Source: an uncultured Prevotellaceae bacterium (lineage in GTDB: Bacteria; Bacteroidota; Bacteroidia; Bacteroidales; Bacteroidaceae). Taken from it: a stretch of DNA of 64,000 nt. Below are positions 9,689 through 20,111 of the stretch, one piece after another; position 1 is the stretch's first letter; every line of letters starts with the position of its first letter. The notes below the pieces were generated by a model. It was not told the DNA's origin. It saw nothing but the letters and a program-made list of their open reading frames with translations, and made no database searches. The stretch is taken from positions 84,827-148,826 of the forward strand of contig CAMWSK010000003.1 of NCBI GenBank assembly GCA_947176895.1, read 5' to 3'. Position numbers and translations under genes: made by a program.

Positions 9689-9696
9689 CAAAGGTA
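9689..9696 (-). promoter_or_regulatory. -7 box (TACCTTTG) for tRNA-Arg
   Basis: CAAAGGTA on plus strand, 13 nt upstream of the tRNA 5' end. Confidence 0.6.
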
Positions 9697-9736
9697 GCTC
9701 TTTTTCTTGAACTACCCAAGCATTCAGAAGAAATTT

Positions 9737-11785
9737 TTACAGAATGTCGTAGCTCCTCTTGATGAAGTTGGTCAGCTGTTCGCCTTGTAACAAGCCGTTT
9801 TGCAGCAGTGCGAGATCGATGATCTGTTTCACCTTCTCGTTGCCTTGTGCATACCGGGCCAAGATGTCGTCGCGCTTCTTTTCCTCAGCCTTGATGTCGT
9901 CGCCACACTTTTTCAGGTCTTCCTTCTCGGCGTCACTGATTTCCTCGGGCTTTTTCTTGTCCTGCTCTTGGCGAAGAACGGCCTGACGGGCATTCAGTCC
10001 GCGCAGCTCGGCCTCGATGGGCTTCAATGCTTCGGCCGTGCTTTCTTCGCTGTTCTCCAGAATGTCCTTAATCAGCTTGTTGTCGGTGTTGAGCACCATG
10101 CTGTACATGTCGGGCATCTCGCCATAGAAGTCCATGCCGGGCTGAATCTTTGCCATCTCTTTCATGCGGCGCATGTACTCGCTTTGGGTGAGCACCACAG
10201 GCAGTGCGTTTTCGCCCATGGCCTTCGTCTCCACGTGAAATTCCGTCTTCCCGCCTGCGGGCACCTGACTCTTGAACAGGGTGGAGAGCTTGCCTGCACG
10301 GCTTTCTTCCAGTTCCTCATGTTTCGCGTCTTCCTTCTCAATCAAACGGTCGAGCAGGTCGCCGTCCACACGTGCGAAGGTGGTCTTCTCCAGCTTGCGT
10401 TCCAGCAACTGCACCAGGGGAGTGTCCAGTTGTCCGTTGAGCAGGAGCACGTTATAGCCCTTGTCTTTGGCAGCCTGTATGTAAGTCCACTGTTGGTCTT
10501 TGTCCTGGGCATAGAGGTAAACGAGTTGTCCGTCCTTGTTGGTCTGGTTGTCCTTGATGAGGGTCTGATACTCCTCCATGGTGTAGTTCTTGCCATCCAC
10601 ATCGGTGAAGAGGAAGAACTTGTTGGCCTTGTCGTAGAAGTCCTCCTGGGTGAGCATGCCATAGTTGATGAAGATGCGCAGGTCGTTCCATTTCTCTTCA
10701 AAGTCCTTGCGGTCCTGCTTGAAGAGCTGTTGCAGCCGGTCGCTCACCTTCTTGGTGATATACGAGCTGATTTTCTTCACATTCTGGTCACTCTGCAGAT
10801 AGCTGCGGCTCACGTTCAGGGGAATGTCGGGACTGTCGATCACACCGTGCAGCAGCATCAGGAAGTCGGGCACGATGCCTTCCACGTTGTCGGTCACGAA
10901 CACCTGGTTGCAATAGAGTTGAATCTTGTTGCGTTGCAGCTCCATCTGGTTCTTCACTTTGGGGAAGTAGAGTACACCCGTGAGGTTGAAGGGATAGTCC
11001 ACGTTCAGGTGAATCCAGAACAGAGGCTCGTCGGTCATGGGGTAGAGGCCGCGATAGAATTCCTTGTAGTCCTCGTCCTTCAGGTCTGCGGGTTTCTTGG
11101 TCCAGATGGGAGTGGTGTCGTTGATTACGTTGTCCTCTTCGGTGTCCTGCATTTTGCCATCCTTCCATTCCTGCTTTTTGCCGAACACGACGGGCACGGC
11201 CAGGAAGCGGCAATACTTTTTCAAGAGGCCTTCCAGTTTGTTCTTCTCCAGGAAATCCTTCTGGTCATCATCGATGTACATGATGATGTCGGTGCCGCGG
11301 TCGGCCTTCTCCGTCTCTTCGAGCGTGAACTCGGGGCTGCCGTCGCAACTCCACTTTTGGGCGGGGGCATCCTGATAGCTCTTCGTCACAATCTCCACCT
11401 TCTTGCTCACCATGAACGAACTGTAGAAGCCCAGGCCGAAGTGACCGATGATGGCGTTGGCGTCATCCTTGTATTTGTCCAGAAAATCATTGGCTCCGGA
11501 GAAGGCAATCTGGTTGATGTAGCGTTCGATTTCATCAGCCGTCATGCCGATGCCGCGGTCGCTCACGGTGATGGTGCCGGCCTCCTTGTCGATGCTCACG
11601 CGCACCGACAGGTCGCCCAACTCGCCCTGAAACTCGCCTTTTCCGGCCAGGGTCTTTAATTTTTGTGTGGCATCACAGGCGTTGCTCACAATCTCGCGGA
11701 TGAAAATCTCGTGATCGCTGTACAAGAACTTTTTGATGACGGGGAAGATGTTCTCGGTTGTAACCCCGATGTTTCCTGTTTGCAT
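9737..11785 (-). CDS. htpG: Molecular chaperone HtpG (Hsp90)
   Basis: IFIREIVSNACDATQKL, VSDRGIGMTADEIERYINQIAFSGANDFL, IIGHFGLGFYSSFMVSKKVEI. Confidence 0.97.
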   Translation of the reverse strand: MQTGNIGVTTENIFPVIKKFLYSDHEIFIREIVSNACDATQKLKTLAGKGEFQGELGDLSVRVSIDKEAGTITVSDRGIGMTADEIERYINQIAFSGANDFLDKYKDDANAIIGHFGLGFYSSFMVSKKVEIVTKSYQDAPAQKWSCDGSPEFTLEETEKADRGTDIIMYIDDDQKDFLEKNKLEGLLKKYCRFLAVPVVFGKKQEWKDGKMQDTEEDNVINDTTPIWTKKPADLKDEDYKEFYRGLYPMTDEPLFWIHLNVDYPFNLTGVLYFPKVKNQMELQRNKIQLYCNQVFVTDNVEGIVPDFLMLLHGVIDSPDIPLNVSRSYLQSDQNVKKISSYITKKVSDRLQQLFKQDRKDFEEKWNDLRIFINYGMLTQEDFYDKANKFFLFTDVDGKNYTMEEYQTLIKDNQTNKDGQLVYLYAQDKDQQWTYIQAAKDKGYNVLLLNGQLDTPLVQLLERKLEKTTFARVDGDLLDRLIEKEDAKHEELEESRAGKLSTLFKSQVPAGGKTEFHVETKAMGENALPVVLTQSEYMRRMKEMAKIQPGMDFYGEMPDMYSMVLNTDNKLIKDILENSEESTAEALKPIEAELRGLNARQAVLRQEQDKKKPEEISDAEKEDLKKCGDDIKAEEKKRDDILARYAQGNEKVKQIIDLALLQNGLLQGEQLTNFIKRSYDIL

Positions 11786-11806
11786 GTTATATATTATAAT
11801 GTATGG

Positions 11807-14326
11807 TTATTGTTTTTGTTCTATCTCGATTTTCCCCTCTTTGGCACGTGCCACGAAAGTGGTGCCCATGGGGGCGTCGTCCAGGATGGCCTGGCAGAGC
11901 GGGTCCTCCAGATGATGCTGCAGGGCACGCCTCAGCGGGCGGGCGCCATATTGTGCGTCATAGCCCTCCTTGCCCAGCAGCTGACGGGCGGCAGGTGTCA
12001 CCTCCAGGTGGAAGCCCTGCTGCTCGATTCTTTGTTGCAGGGGGAGAAGTTCGATGCCCACAATCTTTTGGATGGCCTCCTCGGAAAGCTGGTTGAAGTA
12101 GACAATATCATCCAACCGGTTGAGGAACTCGGGCGCAAACTCTTTCTTGATGCTTTTGGATATCATGGAGTTGGCTCTGTCTTTCTCAATCTTTCCTGAA
12201 GAGGAGGATTGAAAGCCGATACCGTTGCCGAAGTCTTTCAACTGGCGTGTGCCGCTGTTGCTGGTCATCACGATGATGGTGTTTTTGAAGTCGATGGTGG
12301 CTCCGTTGCCGTCGGTCAGCCGGCCTTCGTCCATCACCTGCAGCAGCATGTTGAACACATCGTGGTGGGCTTTCTCAATCTCGTCGAACAGCACGATAGA
12401 GTAGGGCTTGCGGCGCACTTTCTCGGTCAGTTCGCCACCTTCCTCGAATCCCACGTATCCCGGAGGGGCACCCACCATGCGGCTCACGTTGTGCTTCTCC
12501 ATAAACTCGCTCATGTCCACACGGATGAGAGCGTCCTCGGAACCGAACACCTCACGTGCCAGCATCTTTGTCAGATAGGTCTTGCCCACGCCTGTGGGTC
12601 CCACGAACATGAAGATGCCGATGGGGCGGTTGGGGTCTTTCAGTCCCACCCGCGAACGCTGTATGCTTCTCACCAGGGTGTCTATGGCTTCGTCCTGACC
12701 CACCACGTGGCGTTTCAGGCTCTGTGCCATATTCTTCAGTTGCTTGTTTTCCTGTCCTCCGATACGTTGCACGGGGATGCCGGTCATCTGGCTCACCACC
12801 TGTGCCACCGTCTCGGCATCAATGTCCCGGCGGTTGTCCTTCAGTTCCTGCTCCCAGATGGCCCGTCGCTGTTCCAGACTGCGTTGTGCCACCTCCAGCT
12901 GGTCGCGCAGGTCGGCGGCCAGCTCGAAGTTCTGCTTCTTCACCGCATCGTTCTTCTCCTCTTCCAGCCGTGTCACCTCCTTTTCCAGATGAGTGATGTC
13001 GGCCGGGATGGGGATGTCCTGGATATGGATGCGGCTGCCCGTCTCGTCCATGATGTCGATGGCCTTGTCGGGGAATTGGCGGTCGCTGATATAGCGCTCT
13101 GCCAGGCGCACGCACTCGGCCAAAGCCTCGTCGGTGAAATGCACGTTGTGGTGCTGCTCGTAGCGTTCGCGCAGGTTCTTCAGGATGACCAGTGTCTGTC
13201 CGGCGGTGGTGGGTTCCACCATCACTTTTTGGAAACGACGCTCCAGAGCACCGTCTTTCTCGATGCTCTTGTGGTATTCCTTCAGTGTGGTTGCACCGAT
13301 ACATTGTATGGCTCCGCGGCTCAGGGCCGGCTTCATCAGGTTGGCGGCGTCCATGCTGCCGGCGGCCGATCCGGCGCCAATCATCGTATGTATCTCGTCG
13401 ATGAAGATGATGATTTCGGGATGTTCTTTCAGCTCGTTGATGATGGCCTTGATACGCTCTTCAAACTGGCCGCGATACTTGGTTCCGGCCACCACGCTGC
13501 CCAGGTCGAGCACCACGATGCGCTTGTCCCACAGGGCACGGCTGATGGTTCGGTCCACGATTTTCTGTGCCAGCCCTTCGGCAATGGCGCTTTTGCCCAC
13601 GCCGGGTTCGCCGATGAGGATGGGGTTGTTCTTCTTGCGGCGGCTCAGAATCTGTGCCACACGCTGAATCTCCGTCTCGCGCCCCACCACAGGGTCCAGC
13701 AGTTTGTCCTTGGCCGCCTGTGTCAGGTCTGTGCCAAACTGGTCGAGGGCCGGCGTGTCGCTCTGCCCGCTGCTCTTTTTCTCCCGGTTTACGGTCTGCG
13801 TACGAGAAGGGAAATCCTCATCCTCTTCTTCCTCGTCAAACTCCTCTTCTTCGTTGCCGCCACCGAATCCGAATCCGTTTTTCGGGGCTTCCACGATGCC
13901 CAGCGCGTCCATCAGGGCCGGAGCCGTCACGTTCTGTTCCTTCAGGATTTCCGCTCCGTCGTTGTGCTCGTCTTGCAGGATGCCCAAAAGCAACATCTTC
14001 AGATCTATCACCTGGCAGTTCATTTCACGGCACGTGTTCACGCATCGCTTGATGACACGTGTGCTGGCACCGTCCAGTTCCAATTCGGAGATGTCGGAGG
14101 GCTGAAAGGCCGATGGGTTGGCCTGTGCCCGACGTTCCAACTCGTGTTGCAACACATCGACGTTCACGCCCAGCCGGTGAAACACCTGGTTTACCAGAGG
14201 GGCTTGCTGATGCAGGATGCCAAGAAGCAGGAACAAGGGCGAAACCTGATCGCAACTGAGGCGGAAGGCTTCGCGTCTGCTCCACTCAAAGACGCCCTGC
14301 AATTCGGGTGCGAATCTTATTTCCAT
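11807..14326 (-). CDS. clpC: ATP-dependent Clp protease ATP-binding subunit ClpC-like
   Basis: Clp N-domain, two AAA modules (GEPGVGKSAIAEGLA; VGPTGVGKTYLTKMLA) and UVR-like middle region; start chosen at MEIRFAPEL. Confidence 0.92.
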   Translation of the reverse strand: MEIRFAPELQGVFEWSRREAFRLSCDQVSPLFLLLGILHQQAPLVNQVFHRLGVNVDVLQHELERRAQANPSAFQPSDISELELDGASTRVIKRCVNTCREMNCQVIDLKMLLLGILQDEHNDGAEILKEQNVTAPALMDALGIVEAPKNGFGFGGGNEEEEFDEEEEDEDFPSRTQTVNREKKSSGQSDTPALDQFGTDLTQAAKDKLLDPVVGRETEIQRVAQILSRRKKNNPILIGEPGVGKSAIAEGLAQKIVDRTISRALWDKRIVVLDLGSVVAGTKYRGQFEERIKAIINELKEHPEIIIFIDEIHTMIGAGSAAGSMDAANLMKPALSRGAIQCIGATTLKEYHKSIEKDGALERRFQKVMVEPTTAGQTLVILKNLRERYEQHHNVHFTDEALAECVRLAERYISDRQFPDKAIDIMDETGSRIHIQDIPIPADITHLEKEVTRLEEEKNDAVKKQNFELAADLRDQLEVAQRSLEQRRAIWEQELKDNRRDIDAETVAQVVSQMTGIPVQRIGGQENKQLKNMAQSLKRHVVGQDEAIDTLVRSIQRSRVGLKDPNRPIGIFMFVGPTGVGKTYLTKMLAREVFGSEDALIRVDMSEFMEKHNVSRMVGAPPGYVGFEEGGELTEKVRRKPYSIVLFDEIEKAHHDVFNMLLQVMDEGRLTDGNGATIDFKNTIIVMTSNSGTRQLKDFGNGIGFQSSSSGKIEKDRANSMISKSIKKEFAPEFLNRLDDIVYFNQLSEEAIQKIVGIELLPLQQRIEQQGFHLEVTPAARQLLGKEGYDAQYGARPLRRALQHHLEDPLCQAILDDAPMGTTFVARAKEGKIEIEQKQ

Positions 14327-14370
14327 ATCTTGCTTTCTCCTTATCATTATATTATTATACTTTTGCATAC

Positions 14371-14386
14371 AGCAAACGCCGTGCCA
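14371..14386 (-). promoter_or_regulatory. Sigma-54 (RpoN) -24/-12 promoter upstream of clpC
   Basis: Minus strand TGGCACGGCGTTTGCT matches TGGCACrNNNNTTGCW exactly. Confidence 0.75.
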
Positions 14387-14400
14387 AGAAATTGCGACAC

Positions 14401-14413
14401 TGACAAAGTGTCA
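14401..14413 (-). promoter_or_regulatory. Dyad TGACACTTTGTCA, candidate enhancer-binding-protein site
   Basis: Perfect inverted repeat TGACA-ctt-TGTCA ending 15 bp upstream of the -24 element. Confidence 0.5.
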
Positions 14414-14512
14414 TTCTTTTCTGCTTGGCATGACAAAATTGCCTGACCGGCGCGGTTTTCTTAAGATTGGAATGCTTGTATTGATAATCAGCTACTTGCA
14501 GGATGTTGGAAA

Positions 14513-14589
14513 ACATGTGGATGTTTTGACAAAAACATGAACACGTTTTTGAAAAACATGAACATGTTTGAGGCAATACATGAGCATGT
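14513..14589. repeat. 21-bp-period dyad array, locus B (4 dyads)
   Basis: ACATGTGGATGT (14513), ACATGAACACGT (14535), ACATGAACATGT (14556), ACATGAGCATGT (14578); spacing 22/21/22. Confidence 0.85.
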
Positions 14590-14822
14590 TTTCAAAAATC
14601 TTCCTGGTGTTGTTTAAAAAAGCATCTGCATGATTCTTTTTGGGGTTCTTCGCCGGGATGCCCGTACGGTCAAAATGTCAGTCGTTACAGATGAAAAACG
14701 TAAGGCCCCAAAAACAGGCAAATCCCTGTAAAAGCCCTTTCCTTGCATTCTGAGCGCATGGAAGCTTCCTCGCGGGGTGTAAATTAAGGAGGCCTAAATT
14801 TGCAGGAAACGGCGTTTTTTCG

Positions 14823-14830
14823 TAATTTTG
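14823..14830 (+). promoter_or_regulatory. -7 box (TAATTTTG) for gyrA
   Basis: TAnnTTTG match 29 nt upstream of the gyrA start. Confidence 0.6.
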
Positions 14831-14859
14831 TAGTCAAAGAACATCTTTATTAACAGACA

Positions 14860-17367
14860 ATGACAGACACAGAAGACAGAATTCTGAAAGTGGATATCGA
14901 GCAGGAGATGCGGAAGAGCTACATCGACTACTCGATGTCCGTAATCGTGGCCCGTGCGTTGCCCGATGCACGTGACGGCTTCAAACCCGTTCACCGCCGC
15001 ATCCTTTTCGGTATGCGCGAGTTGGGCAATCTGCACAACAAACCTTATAAGAAGAGTGCGCGTACCGTGGGTGATGTGCTTGGTAAGTACCATCCCCATG
15101 GCGACGGTTCGGTGTATGGCGCATTGGTGCGCATGGCCCAGGAGTGGAACATGCGTTACACACTGGTCGACGGTCAGGGTAACTTCGGTTCGGTTGACGG
15201 CGACAGCGCCGCTGCCATGCGTTACACCGAGGCCCGGTTGAGCATGATGGGCGAGGCCATGATGCAGGATTTGGAAAAGGAAACCGTGGACATGGCGCTG
15301 AACTTCGACGATTCGCTGCGCGAGCCCACCGTGTTGCCCACCCGTATTCCCAACCTGCTGGTGAACGGTGCCACGGGTATTGCCGTGGGTATGGCCACCA
15401 ACATCCCCACCCACAACCTGGGCGAGGTGGTGGAGGCCTGTCAGGCTTTTGTGGACAATCCCGAACTGCAGAGCCTCGACCTGATGAAGTGGATCAAGGG
15501 TCCCGACTTTCCCACGGGCGCCTATATCATGGGACTGCAGGGAATCAAGGATGCCTATGAGACCGGTCGCGGACGCATCATCATGCGTGCCAAGGGCGAG
15601 GTGGAAACACAGAACGACAAGGATACGATTGTCTTTACGGAGATTCCTTATGGCGTAAACAAGTCGGAGCTGATCAAGAGCATCGCCCAGCTGGTGATTG
15701 ACAAGAAAATCGACGGCATCAGCCATGTGAACGATGAGACCGACAAGGATGGTATGCGCATCGTGGTGGACATCAAGCGCGATGCCAACGCCCAGGTGGT
15801 GATGAACAAGCTGTTCAAGATGACGGCTCTGCAAACGTCGTTCAGCGTGAATGCCATTGCTTTGGTGAAAGGGCGCCCCCGTCTGCTGACATTGCGCGAC
15901 TGCATCAAGGTGTTCGTGGACCATCGTCGCGACGTGATTCTGCGCCGTACGGCTTTCGACTTGCGTAAGGCTCAGGAACGCAGCCACATCCTTGAGGGAC
16001 TGATTCTGGCATGCGACAATATTGATGAGGTGGTACACATCATCCGCGGAAGCAAGACACCCGCCGATGCCCAGCGTAACCTGGAGGCCCGCTTCGAGCT
16101 GGATGAGTTGCAGAGCAAGGCCATCGTGGACATGCGCCTGTCGCAGCTCACCGGTCTGCGCATGGATGACCTGCGCAACGAGTATGCCGACCTGCAAAAG
16201 AAAATCGAGTTTTATAACCGGTTGCTGGTGGACGTGGAATTGCAGAACAAGGTAATCAAGGACGAGCTGGAGGAGGTGAAGCAGCAGTATGCCGACCCCC
16301 GCCGCACCGAAATCCGCCCTGCTGCCGATGAGTTCAACGCCGAGGACTTCTATGCCGATGACGAGGTGGTGATAACCATCAGCCACATGGGATATATCAA
16401 GCGTACCCCCCTGGCCGAGTTCCGCGCCCAGAGCCGTGGAGGTGTGGGCAGCAAGGCTGCTTCCACGCGCGACAACGACTTTGTGGAGAGCCTCTACACG
16501 GCCACGATGCACAACACCATGCTGTTCTTCACCCAAAACGGCCGTTGCTACTGGACAAAGGTGTACGAACTGCCCGAGGGTGCCAAGAACAACAAGGGAC
16601 GTGCTTTGCAGAACCTGTTGAACATCGAGGGCGGAGACAAGGTGAATGCCTGTCTGTGTATCCGCAAACTGGCCGACCCCGAGTTCTGCGCACGCCACTA
16701 TGTGTTGTTTGCCACCAAGGATGGCGTAATCAAGAAGACGTGCCTCACGGAATACAGCCGTCCCCGCACCAATGGCGTGAATGCCATCAGCATCAACGAG
16801 GGTGACAGCGTGGTGAGTGTCCAACTGACCAACGGTGAGGACGAGATAGTGATTGCCAACCGCAACGGACGTGCCATACACTTCAGCGAGAAGGACGTGC
16901 GCCCCATGGGACGAACGGCAACAGGTGTCTCCTCCATGCAGCTGGATGATGACGGCGACGAGGTGGTTGGCATGGTTGTGGTGGAGAACCCCGAGACCGA
17001 CTGCATCGTATGTATCAGCGAGAACGGTTTCGGCAAAAAGAGCCTGGCATCGGACTATCGCATGACCAGCCGCCGTGCCAAGGGTGTGAAGACCCTGGAG
17101 GTGACCGAGAAGACCGGCAAACTGGTGACGGTGCGCTCGGTGGACGATTCGCAGGACCTGATGATCATCAACAAGAGCGGTGTGACGATACGTTTGCATG
17201 TGGACGAGATTCGCCAGACGGGGCGTGTGGCCCAGGGCGTGAAGCTCATAGACATTGCCAAGCGCAACGATATCATCAGCAGCGTGTGTGTGGTGCCTCG
17301 CGAGGATGAAAACACCGAGGAGGCCGACGGACAGCCAAATAGTGAACAAGAAAAAATAACCGATTAA
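14860..17367 (+). CDS. gyrA: DNA gyrase subunit A
   Basis: [53 protein letters not shown], plus C-terminal beta-pinwheel repeats. Confidence 0.97.
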   Translation: MTDTEDRILKVDIEQEMRKSYIDYSMSVIVARALPDARDGFKPVHRRILFGMRELGNLHNKPYKKSARTVGDVLGKYHPHGDGSVYGALVRMAQEWNMRYTLVDGQGNFGSVDGDSAAAMRYTEARLSMMGEAMMQDLEKETVDMALNFDDSLREPTVLPTRIPNLLVNGATGIAVGMATNIPTHNLGEVVEACQAFVDNPELQSLDLMKWIKGPDFPTGAYIMGLQGIKDAYETGRGRIIMRAKGEVETQNDKDTIVFTEIPYGVNKSELIKSIAQLVIDKKIDGISHVNDETDKDGMRIVVDIKRDANAQVVMNKLFKMTALQTSFSVNAIALVKGRPRLLTLRDCIKVFVDHRRDVILRRTAFDLRKAQERSHILEGLILACDNIDEVVHIIRGSKTPADAQRNLEARFELDELQSKAIVDMRLSQLTGLRMDDLRNEYADLQKKIEFYNRLLVDVELQNKVIKDELEEVKQQYADPRRTEIRPAADEFNAEDFYADDEVVITISHMGYIKRTPLAEFRAQSRGGVGSKAASTRDNDFVESLYTATMHNTMLFFTQNGRCYWTKVYELPEGAKNNKGRALQNLLNIEGGDKVNACLCIRKLADPEFCARHYVLFATKDGVIKKTCLTEYSRPRTNGVNAISINEGDSVVSVQLTNGEDEIVIANRNGRAIHFSEKDVRPMGRTATGVSSMQLDDDGDEVVGMVVVENPETDCIVCISENGFGKKSLASDYRMTSRRAKGVKTLEVTEKTGKLVTVRSVDDSQDLMIINKSGVTIRLHVDEIRQTGRVAQGVKLIDIAKRNDIISSVCVVPREDENTEEADGQPNSEQEKITD

Positions 17368-17387
17368 TTCATTTAAATCTACAAATT

Positions 17388-18767
17388 ATGAAAAAGGTAT
17401 TTTTGAGCATGATAGCTCTGGGCATGCTTACGGTTGCCCGGGCACAGCAGTTGACTCCCGAGGAAAAGGCTGCCTTGAAGGCTGCACAGAAGGAGGCTAA
17501 GACCGAGATGACCGCAGGCATCAAGTTGCGTGATGAGGTGCTGCTGCTGAACACGGCCATCCAGGAGGAACAGGCCAAGGAGGAAAAGGCCAACCAAGAG
17601 AAAATCAAGGAAAAACAGGCTCAGATTAAAGTAAAAAGCCTGGAGGCCATCGATCATCTGCAAAAAGCGTTGAGAAGCGGCATGATCGCTGACAAGAAAA
17701 TCTTTGAGCCGGCCAAAGCCTTGGACGATGTGGGCACGTTCGCTCTGAATCCCGAATTGAATCTGGCTGCCCAGGACCAACCCTTTGATACGCTGGCATA
17801 CGCCAAGGCCGTGGATGCCGTGTGCGAGGGGTGCTATGGTGTGATCTCAAAGGGAAACAAGAAGGACGAGCTGCAGAAGATGGCCATTATGCAGAATGAG
17901 CTGAAAATGCCCAAGCTGATGACCTATTATGCCTACCTGACCCTTTGGTACACACAGGACAAGAACATCAAGGGAGCAGAGCAGGCCTTTGAGAAGTATA
18001 AGAACTTCGGCAAGGATTATCCTCTGGTGGCCGAGAACGATGCCGTGAAGAATCCTCAGTACCCCTTCAGCCAGTTTGCCTTTAACCTTTACTACACGGC
18101 TTATGAGTTGAAGGATTATGATTTGGCCGAGAAGTATTATAAGGAGGCTTTGGAATATCCCGATGAGAACAGCCATAGTTTTGTGATTGCCAGCCGCCCC
18201 CAGATGTATAAGGAAGCGGGCGACACCGTGAAGTGGGCCAAAGCTTTGGAGGATGTGGTGATGCAGTTCGGAGACGAGGAAGTGGGTGAGACCGCCCTGC
18301 AGAACCTGTTGAGCATCTACAGCCACCAGGGCAACGAGGTGATGGCAAAGAAGGTTGACGAGATTCTGGCAAAGAACCCCGAGAGCAAAGTGGCCAACTA
18401 TGGCAAGGGCTACAGTTTGTTTGCCGCAGAGAAATTTGAGGAGGCCAAGCAATACTACGACAAGGCTATTGCCATAGACGGCACATATGCCAACGCCTAC
18501 TACATGGCAGGCATGTGTGAATACCGCACGGCGCTGGATAACTATTACAAGCAGATCGACTCAAAGAAGTACACAAGCGTGTCGGCCATGAAGGAGGCAG
18601 AAGAAACGTACGTGCGCTCACACTTCCGTGCAGCTCTGCCTTATTTCGAGAAACTTCGCGAGTTGAAGCCTGAGGCTGTGGATGATTGGGCAAGCCCCCT
18701 GCAGAATATCTACAAGAATCTGGGCCAAACGGATAAAGCTGAAGAAATGGAGCAGTTGCTGAATTAA
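17388..18767 (+). CDS. Secreted tetratricopeptide repeat protein
   Basis: Signal peptide MKKVFLSMIALGMLTVARAQ; TPR-like repeats YDLAEKYYKEALEYP, EEAKQYYDKAIAIDGTYANAYYMAG. Confidence 0.85.
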   Translation: MKKVFLSMIALGMLTVARAQQLTPEEKAALKAAQKEAKTEMTAGIKLRDEVLLLNTAIQEEQAKEEKANQEKIKEKQAQIKVKSLEAIDHLQKALRSGMIADKKIFEPAKALDDVGTFALNPELNLAAQDQPFDTLAYAKAVDAVCEGCYGVISKGNKKDELQKMAIMQNELKMPKLMTYYAYLTLWYTQDKNIKGAEQAFEKYKNFGKDYPLVAENDAVKNPQYPFSQFAFNLYYTAYELKDYDLAEKYYKEALEYPDENSHSFVIASRPQMYKEAGDTVKWAKALEDVVMQFGDEEVGETALQNLLSIYSHQGNEVMAKKVDEILAKNPESKVANYGKGYSLFAAEKFEEAKQYYDKAIAIDGTYANAYYMAGMCEYRTALDNYYKQIDSKKYTSVSAMKEAEETYVRSHFRAALPYFEKLRELKPEAVDDWASPLQNIYKNLGQTDKAEEMEQLLN

Positions 18768-18802
18768 GAAGCACGCACTTCTTCCTGTGCATAAGTCAAA
18801 CC

Positions 18803-18846
18803 GGCCTCATGGGCCTCATGAGTGTCTCATGAGGCATCATGAGGCC
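18803..18846 (+). terminator. Strong intergenic hairpin built from CATGAGG/CCTCATG repeats
   Basis: GGCCTCATGGGCCTCATGAG-TGT-CTCATGAGGCATCATGAGGCC. Confidence 0.6.
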
Positions 18847-18869
18847 TTTGAAGATAAAACGGAAAAGAG

Positions 18870-20111
18870 ATGAAACGAATACTCATACTGTTAGTCACAT
18901 TTTTTTCTTTGACGTCGGGTTGGGCAGAGGACAAGCCTCAAGAGCCTGTGAAAGTAAAGGTGCTGCTGAAGAATGCCAAATCCGCGATAAAGAACAACAA
19001 CGAGCAGGAAAAAAATGAGACCGCCCTGTTGGAGGCCTTGGGACGTGAGGATGTCAATGACAAACAACGGGCAGAATTTCTGTATCTTTGTTCGGAACTT
19101 CAACGTAATCTGAACGACCAGCAGAACATGAAGCTTTACCTTAAGCAGGAATATGATACGCTGAAGTTCTTCAACACGATACTCAAGATGGACAGACATC
19201 TGCTTCGCTGTGACAGTGTGGAGCGGTTGAGCGGGGTGTTCAAGTGGCGCGACAAGGCCCGAACCACCATTCTTAAATACCATGCCAACCTGCTTAGCGG
19301 AGGCAAATGGTTGCTCAAACGAGGGAATGTTGCCGAAGCATACGAGCATTTTGACATGTATCTGCGTATGCCGGACGAACCCATGATGGAATCTCAGAAA
19401 GCCATAAGGGAGGATTCTGTTTTGTCGAAGGTGGCTTATTGGGCTACGATTTCCGCCTACAATGCCCGTCAGTATGGAAATGCCCTCAAATATATGGATG
19501 ATGCTGTGGCCGGTGTGGACACCGCCCTGCGGGCCTCGCTCATGGAGTATAAGGCGGTTTGCCAGAATCAGGTGAAAGACACACCGGGCTATGTGCAGAC
19601 GTTGAAACAGGGAACCGAGAACTATGGCTCTCATGATTTCTTCTATCTCAATCTGATGGACTATTTCATAAGTGTGGACAGTGCGGATGTGGCGGTAAAA
19701 TTAAGCAAGTACATGTTGATGCAGCAGGGTGAAAGGGCCTTGTATTGGTATGGAATGTGTCAGGCCTACCAACGCATGTGTGAGTATGACCGGATGGCAC
19801 GTTGTGCAGACAGTACCTTGAACATCGACAACACGTTTGCGGATGCTTATTATTTGAAGGGCATTGCCTATTTGAATCAGGCTACAGCCTTTAGCAAGAC
19901 CATGAGCAGCGATATTCGCAGTGCGAAGTTCAAGCGAGACCGTGTACGTCTGAACAGCCTGTTCCAAATGGCCCGTGGTCCGCTGGAGACCTACCGCGCC
20001 CTGCGCCCCGAGGAGAAACAGCGTTGGGGCGAACCGCTATATACCATTTATCTGAATCTGAACTTAGGAAAGGAGTTTTCCGAGATAGAAAAAGAACTGA
20101 ATGCACAGTAA
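18870..20111 (+). CDS. Secreted TPR-like hypothetical protein
   Basis: Signal peptide MKRILILLVTFFSLTSGWAED; helical repeat composition; ORF overlaps the next gene. Confidence 0.75.
   Translation: MKRILILLVTFFSLTSGWAEDKPQEPVKVKVLLKNAKSAIKNNNEQEKNETALLEALGREDVNDKQRAEFLYLCSELQRNLNDQQNMKLYLKQEYDTLKFFNTILKMDRHLLRCDSVERLSGVFKWRDKARTTILKYHANLLSGGKWLLKRGNVAEAYEHFDMYLRMPDEPMMESQKAIREDSVLSKVAYWATISAYNARQYGNALKYMDDAVAGVDTALRASLMEYKAVCQNQVKDTPGYVQTLKQGTENYGSHDFFYLNLMDYFISVDSADVAVKLSKYMLMQQGERALYWYGMCQAYQRMCEYDRMARCADSTLNIDNTFADAYYLKGIAYLNQATAFSKTMSSDIRSAKFKRDRVRLNSLFQMARGPLETYRALRPEEKQRWGEPLYTIYLNLNLGKEFSEIEKELNAQ

Noticed and set aside
9800-11659. 619-aa plus-strand ORF antisense to htpG
   Set aside because: Mirror of a strongly conserved gene; no independent support.
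12209-14446. 745-aa plus-strand ORF antisense to clpC
   Set aside because: clpC motifs on the minus strand are clear; antisense product is His/Val/Leu-rich and has no recognisable domain.
14433-14451. Second sigma-54-like site TTGGCATGACAAAATTGCC on the plus strand toward gyrA
   Set aside because: GG-to-GC spacing is 12 rather than 10; gyrA has a standard TAnnTTTG box instead.
14794-17349. 851-aa minus-strand ORF antisense to gyrA
   Set aside because: Opposite strand is unmistakable gyrA; the antisense ORF is a codon-bias artefact with low-complexity His/Leu/Val composition.
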